Below are positions 8,500-12,087 of a DNA stretch of 12,087 bases, piece after piece (position 1 is the stretch's first letter; the number at the start of each line of letters is the position of its first letter). The notes under the pieces are model-generated. The model had not been told where the DNA came from and made no database searches. It saw only the letters and a program-made list of their open reading frames with translations. The DNA comes from CAJXJP01 sp034111025 (GTDB taxonomy: Bacteria > Patescibacteriota > Gracilibacteria > BD1-5 > UBA6164). A program made the position numbers and the translations under genes. The DNA is taken from NCBI GenBank assembly GCA_034111025.1, contig JAWUYB010000054.1:1-12087 (forward strand), read 5' to 3'.

Positions 8500-9279
8500 A
8501 TGAAATTTACACAAAATAAAGCTTTCACACTTGTGGAACTACTCGTGGTAATTACTATTCTCGCTATTATTTCAGTTGTAGCTTACCAAAATTTTGGTGG
8601 TGCTGTTGATAAAGCTGTTTCTGGTAGAAAAATAGGTGATGTTGCTACTATAGAAAGCTCATTAATGCAGTATAAGGCAGATAAAAACTTTTATCCTAAA
8701 GTAGGTGAATTTTCAGCTACGAATCAATGGTGATATACTGGATCTATTGACGCAACTATATCAAATCCAATTAGAGTTACATATGATGGTGATAGTATTA
8801 CATCTGTTTTAGCTTCAAGTGGTGGTGGAAAAATTTATGGTTCAGGTGCAATTAGTCAAATTGGTGCTAAATGAACAATTTGAAAAGATCAACTTGGAAA
8901 ATATTTATCAAAAGATTTATATGATCCAGAAGTATGAGATATAAAGGTAGGTGCTTGAGAAATGATAGATCAATGAATTGGTAGATACGTATACTCAGTT
9001 TCAAGAAAATCATTTAACTGGGCTACTAATAATCAAGAAGGTCAATATTATAATATTGCAATGACTCTCAAAGAAGAATGAGGTGAAAACTATATTACAA
9101 AAATAGTATGAGACTATGATTCAGCTAATTTCACTAATCCAGCAGATTACCCTGAAACATTAATTTGAAGTGCTGCTCCAGCTTTAACTAATGTTTTATT
9201 AAATGAATCAGTACAAGATGCTGCTAGTTCATCATCAGACTACTGAATACCATATGCTGTAACAGATTTTGCTCAATAA
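8500..9279 (+). CDS. Type IV pilin-like / pseudopilin protein
   Basis: This 259-aa protein has a class III signal: a short basic leader, then NKA-FTLVELLVVITILAIISVVAY. Prepilin peptidase would cut between Ala8 and Phe9, leaving the conserved Glu at mature position 5; Ala instead of the usual Gly stands at -1. The hydrophobic helix (about 9-31) is the membrane anchor and assembly spine. The rest is a soluble domain rich in Gly, Ser, Asp and Tyr, including ASSGGGKIYGSG and YDPEVGDIK. I count ten in-frame TGA codons, all plausible as Gly. With the standard code the protein would end after NQW at residue 77. It would be a pilus or secretion-filament subunit at the cell surface; adhesion, motility or DNA uptake cannot be separated here. 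It is a lone gene with its own promoter and terminator, with no assembly genes alongside. Confidence 0.92.
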
Positions 9280-9325
9280 AATAAGAAATAAAAAAATCCC
9301 ATTTGGGATTTTTTTATTTCTTATT
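9280..9325. terminator. Bidirectional terminator between pilin and methyltransferase
   Basis: This is a near-perfect hairpin. The core ATCCC-ATTT-GGGAT is extended by A7/T7 and then by AATAAGAAAT/ATTTCTTATT. It starts right after the pilin stop and overlaps the TAA (9321-9323) of the minus-strand methyltransferase gene, so it serves both convergent genes. Confidence 0.88.
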
Positions 9326-9977
9326 TTTCTAAGATAGTGATAAAATTACGATCATTTTCAAATAATTTATTTTCAATAATTTTAAATCAAATTTCTTTTG
9401 ATAATAATTCTAATTCTGATAATGAAAAACAATGATAATATCTATCATTTCAGGCAAGTTTAATATTAAAATCTACACTTCAATATTTATTCTCAGAATT
9501 TTCTATTTCAGCTTCTGAATATCTTTTTTTATTAAGTTCTGAATTAAGAGCCCAGTTTGTCATATAAACTTTTCATCATTTTTCTAATAAATCATATGTT
9601 TTAGATAAAACTGTTGTTCTATCATCTATATTTTGTAAATGATGAAATGATGCATAAAAAAATATATCAGTATATCCTGCATCAAACTTATTTAGATCTA
9701 ACATATTTAACTCTTGAAAATTAAATTCACTATAATCTTTTCTAGCCTCTTCTAGTAATCCAGATGATAAGTCAGCTCCAGTATAATTATTTTTATTAAT
9801 TTTTTCTCAGAAAATATTAATTAATTCTCATAAAAAACGTCAGTTTCAACATCATACATCTAATATATTAGTTTCATCTGAGAGTATTAATTTTTGTAAA
9901 AAGTATTCCATTTCTAACCATTTCATGTTTTTACGTGATTTTGAAAATGTTTTTGCAAAATTATTATAATCTACCAT
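9321..9977 (-). CDS. Class I SAM-dependent methyltransferase, Trm9/ALKBH8-like
   Basis: This 218-aa protein is a small single-domain Rossmann methyltransferase. Motif I is ILDVGCGNGRFL (DVGCGNG at 40-46), and all three of its glycines are TGA codons. A YTGADLSSGLLEEAR block follows, with the Asp that normally binds the SAM ribose. Further on are FYASFHHLQNIDDR (motif IV region), LLEKGGKVYMTNW and a C-terminal strand region with the family-like AGNDRYYHCFSLSELELL. The FSKSRKNMKW...YFL start, the HHL motif and the YYH-F-S-EL end resemble the Trm9/ALKBH8 group, which methylates wobble-uridine side chains in tRNA, but the substrate here is not proven. ArgRS lies upstream on the same strand, past a terminator. 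Start 9977 is the first in-frame ATG; no Shine-Dalgarno is visible. Confidence 0.85.
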
Positions 9978-10000
9978 TATTTATTATTAAATATTAGAAT

Positions 10001-10024
10001 AAAAAAGAGGTTTCCCTCTTTTTT
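10001..10024 (-). terminator. Rho-independent terminator of argS
   Basis: AAAAAAGAGG and CCTCTTTTTT form a 10-bp stem with a 4-nt loop, two bases after the argS stop codon on the minus strand. The A/T flanks also fit the other direction, but no plus-strand gene ends here. The methyltransferase gene downstream must rely on read-through or on a promoter I cannot place. Confidence 0.75.
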
Positions 10025-10026
10025 AA

Positions 10027-11793
10027 TTACATTTTTTCTGGCATATCAATTCATAATAAACCAAATGTTTCTTTTAAAGTTTCTGAAAATAAAGAAACTA
10101 ATTGTAAACGAATCATTTTTTTAGATTCATCGTCTTCATTGAGTATATGTACTGCATTATAAAAACTACTGAATGCTTTTGTAAGAGTAAAAGCATATTT
10201 ACAAATATTATGAGGCATATTATTTTCAGTAGTCTTTAATAAAGCTTCTTTATAAGTTCATAGTATTTTTACTAATTCAACTTCTTCAGGAGTTTCAAAG
10301 TTTCCAATTACTTCTGATGATATTTCTTTTCCATATTTTTCTAAAATTCTTCTAGCTCTCACGTAAGCGTATTGAATATATGGTCCTGAGTTACCTTCAA
10401 ATGTCATAAACTCATCCCAATCGAATATCATATCAGTTTCGCGTGATTTTTTTAAATGACCATATTTAATAGCTCATACTCCTATTATTTTTGATAGTTC
10501 ATTTAATTCTACATCATCAATATCATCTCTTTTTTCTAATATTATTTTCTTAGCTCTATCACTTGCTTCATCTAAGAGCTTGTCTAATTTAATAATATTT
10601 CATTTTCTTGAAGAGAAAGGTCAATCTTTTCATGATATAAATCAATTATATGCATGAAATAATTCAGTAGTATTTTTTTCATTTCTTTCAAACGATAACC
10701 AACCTGCTTGTTTCGCAATTTCAAATGCTTGTTGAAAATGCAATTGTTGACGAACATCTACAAAATACAGTATTTTTTCTGGTGACCAATTTTGCATTCT
10801 ATATTTAATTGAAGCTAAATCGCTGGCTAAATAACCATGAGTTCCATCTCTTTTTTGTAAGATACAAGAAGATAATTTCGTTTCATCAGGAAAAACAACT
10901 CCTACAGAATTATCTTCATTTTTAATAGCAATTCATTTTTCTACGAGTTCATTAACAATTGTATGCATGTCATCTCTCAAATCAGGATAGTCTTCCATTT
11001 TAGCTAATCCTAAACCTTCATAAAAACTTTCTCAAATATTATACTGTGGAAATACATTTAATCTATTTAGTTGTTTATTCATAGCTTCAATAGAATAAGA
11101 TGTGAACTCAGCCCATATTTTTTTAGATTCTTCATTTCATTCTGAAAGAAGTTTAAATTCATCTCTTGTTTTTTGATCTAATTCTGGATTTTCTTTCACT
11201 TCTGCAGTTATTTTAACATACAGTTCTAATAAATAATCTACTGCATTTTCTGAAAGCCTAGATTTATCTCACCACAGTTTATACGCTGTTATGAGTTTTC
11301 AGAATATTATTCACCAATCTCAGATATGACTATCGGAAATAATATTATATCATAATTTATTATAGATATTTATCATTGTTTGACCTATATTTGGTGTACA
11401 CATATGTCCAATATGAAGGGGTTTTCACACACAGGTACCTATATAATCTACAACCACAGTTTCATTGTCTGATATTTTTGGTGATAAGAAATTTTTCTTG
11501 TCTAAGAACATTCATTTGAATACTTCAGTAAAAATAGTTTTTGATATTTTTAAATTAATATATGGTCATGCAGCACTAACTCATTCTATTAATTCTTCAG
11601 ATTCTAATATTTTGACTAATTCTCCTGCTATAATAGCTGGATTTTTTCTTGTATCTTTTGATAAAATAAAACAACCAAAAGCAAAATCTCATAGATCTTT
11701 TTTCGGTGGAAATTCTAATTTTATTTCAGATAATTCTATTTGATATTCTTCTTTAATAACTTTTTGCAATAATGCTATGATTTTTTTTTCCAT
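10027..11793 (-). CDS. argS: Arginyl-tRNA synthetase
   Basis: This 588-aa protein is a full-length class I synthetase that charges tRNA-Arg in the cytoplasm. The N-terminal additional domain (about 1-100) includes DLGDFAFGCF and AAGPYINLKI. The catalytic core has VDYIGTCVGKPLHIGHM with HIGH at 127-130, SDSHIGDWGIIFGKL, KRDGTHGYLASDLA and the KMSK-equivalent PFSSRKGN (393-398). The C-terminal anticodon-binding DALR region ends FGLLGIDMPEKM, the usual ArgRS tail. In GDWG both glycines are TGA while Trp is TGG, a direct internal proof of the code. The start at 11793 gives the normal N-terminal domain. A -10 element lies about 33 nt upstream. It is transcribed away from the partial gene at 11975 and ends at its own terminator. 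Confidence 0.97.
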
Positions 11794-11825
11794 TTTTTAA
11801 ATACATATTTGTAAAATTCCTGCAG

Positions 11826-11853
11826 ATTATACAGAAAATTACTGAAAAATAAA
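11826..11853 (-). promoter_or_regulatory. Predicted argS promoter
   Basis: On the minus strand a perfect TATAAT (11826-11831) is preceded by TTTATT (11848-11853) at 16 nt. The -35 match is weak. The predicted start near 11819 gives a leader of about 25 nt. Confidence 0.45.
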
Positions 11854-11911
11854 GATAAAATCACATCCGAAAATATAATTATCATATATTTTTATGCAAT
11901 AAATTATAAAT

Positions 11912-11941
11912 TTGACAAAATATTATATATTTTCATAATAT
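11912..11941 (+). promoter_or_regulatory. Predicted promoter of the gene starting at 11975
   Basis: A consensus TTGACA (11912-11917) is followed after 18 nt by TAATAT (11936-11941). The surrounding TATA-rich sequence offers other -10 choices, so the exact start is uncertain. Confidence 0.55.
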
Positions 11942-11974
11942 TATATATAAAATATATAACTCAAATATAACATA

Positions 11975-12087
11975 ATGGATATTTTTCAAGAAAATCAACA
12001 TAATAAATTATTCAACACTCCAATCTATAATTCTAGTAATAATTATTTACAGAAGATAACAAAACTACTTAATACACATAGAATAGT
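11975..12087 (+). CDS. Unknown protein, N-terminal fragment cut by the window end
   Basis: An open frame of 37 full codons begins MDIFQENQHNKLFNTPIYNS and continues to the window edge with no stop. The fragment is polar and Asn-rich, with no signal peptide or membrane segment, and contains no TGA codon. I do not recognise it. It is supported as a gene by the consensus TTGACA promoter upstream, by its position divergent from argS, and by the open frame in very AT-rich sequence where TAA is common by chance. Confidence 0.55.
   Translation, partial: MDIFQENQHNKLFNTPIYNSSNNYLQKITKLLNTHRI

Noticed and set aside
11465..11743. Plus-strand open frame of 92 codons
   Set aside because: It is antisense to the N-terminal domain of argS, whose minus reading is clearly conserved.
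244..11793. TGA as tryptophan (Mycoplasma-type code)
   Set aside because: It would give DVWCWNW in the methyltransferase and KTW in the penicillin-binding protein; glycine restores the known motifs, and TGG is used where Trp is conserved.
244..11793. A cluster of pseudogenes split by stops
   Set aside because: The fragments join in frame through TGA only; apart from codon 35 of rpsO I found no internal TAA or TAG or frameshift.

Overview
The window is an AT-rich bacterial segment that only makes sense if TGA is read as glycine. With the standard code almost every gene breaks into fragments. With TGA = Gly they become full-length proteins whose glycines fall in known family motifs: KTG of a penicillin-binding protein, GDWG and SSRKG of ArgRS, NGYKSIHTT of Rel, and DVGCGNG of a methyltransferase. 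TGG still encodes Trp. This points to the Absconditabacteria (SR1) / Gracilibacteria (BD1-5, GN02) group of the candidate phyla radiation. Every gene end I can place uses TAA, and no start has a clear Shine-Dalgarno sequence.

Layout. 61-148 is a tRNA-Leu(GAG) followed by a terminator. 244-1741 (minus) is a HigB-like toxin followed by a HigA-like antitoxin fused to an ImmA/IrrE-type metallopeptidase; its promoter is bracketed by two identical palindromes. 1900-5637 (minus) is a two-gene cell-wall unit: a MurL-like epimerase, which would make the D-glutamate of peptidoglycan, then a class B penicillin-binding protein. 5755-6024 (plus) is ribosomal protein uS15, with an unexpected in-frame TAA. 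6121-8349 (minus) is a long bifunctional-type Rel (p)ppGpp synthetase/hydrolase. 8500-9279 (plus) is a type IV pilin-like protein. 9321-9977 (minus) is a Trm9-like SAM methyltransferase. 10027-11793 (minus) is arginyl-tRNA synthetase. At 11975 a plus-strand gene begins and runs off the window.

The genes are mostly single transcription units in alternating directions, separated by compact bidirectional terminators or by short divergent promoter regions. Real operons are murL-pbp (12-nt gap) and higB-higA (37-nt gap). The content is mainly core: translation, stringent response, cell wall and pili. The toxin-antitoxin module is the one accessory-looking element, and it sits just behind the cell-wall unit. 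No gap exceeds 300 bases. I see no CRISPR array, insertion sequence or origin.

The points most worth a second look are the UGA=Gly recoding in catalytic motifs, the TAA inside rpsO, the paired operators of the toxin-antitoxin module, and the MurL route to D-glutamate.
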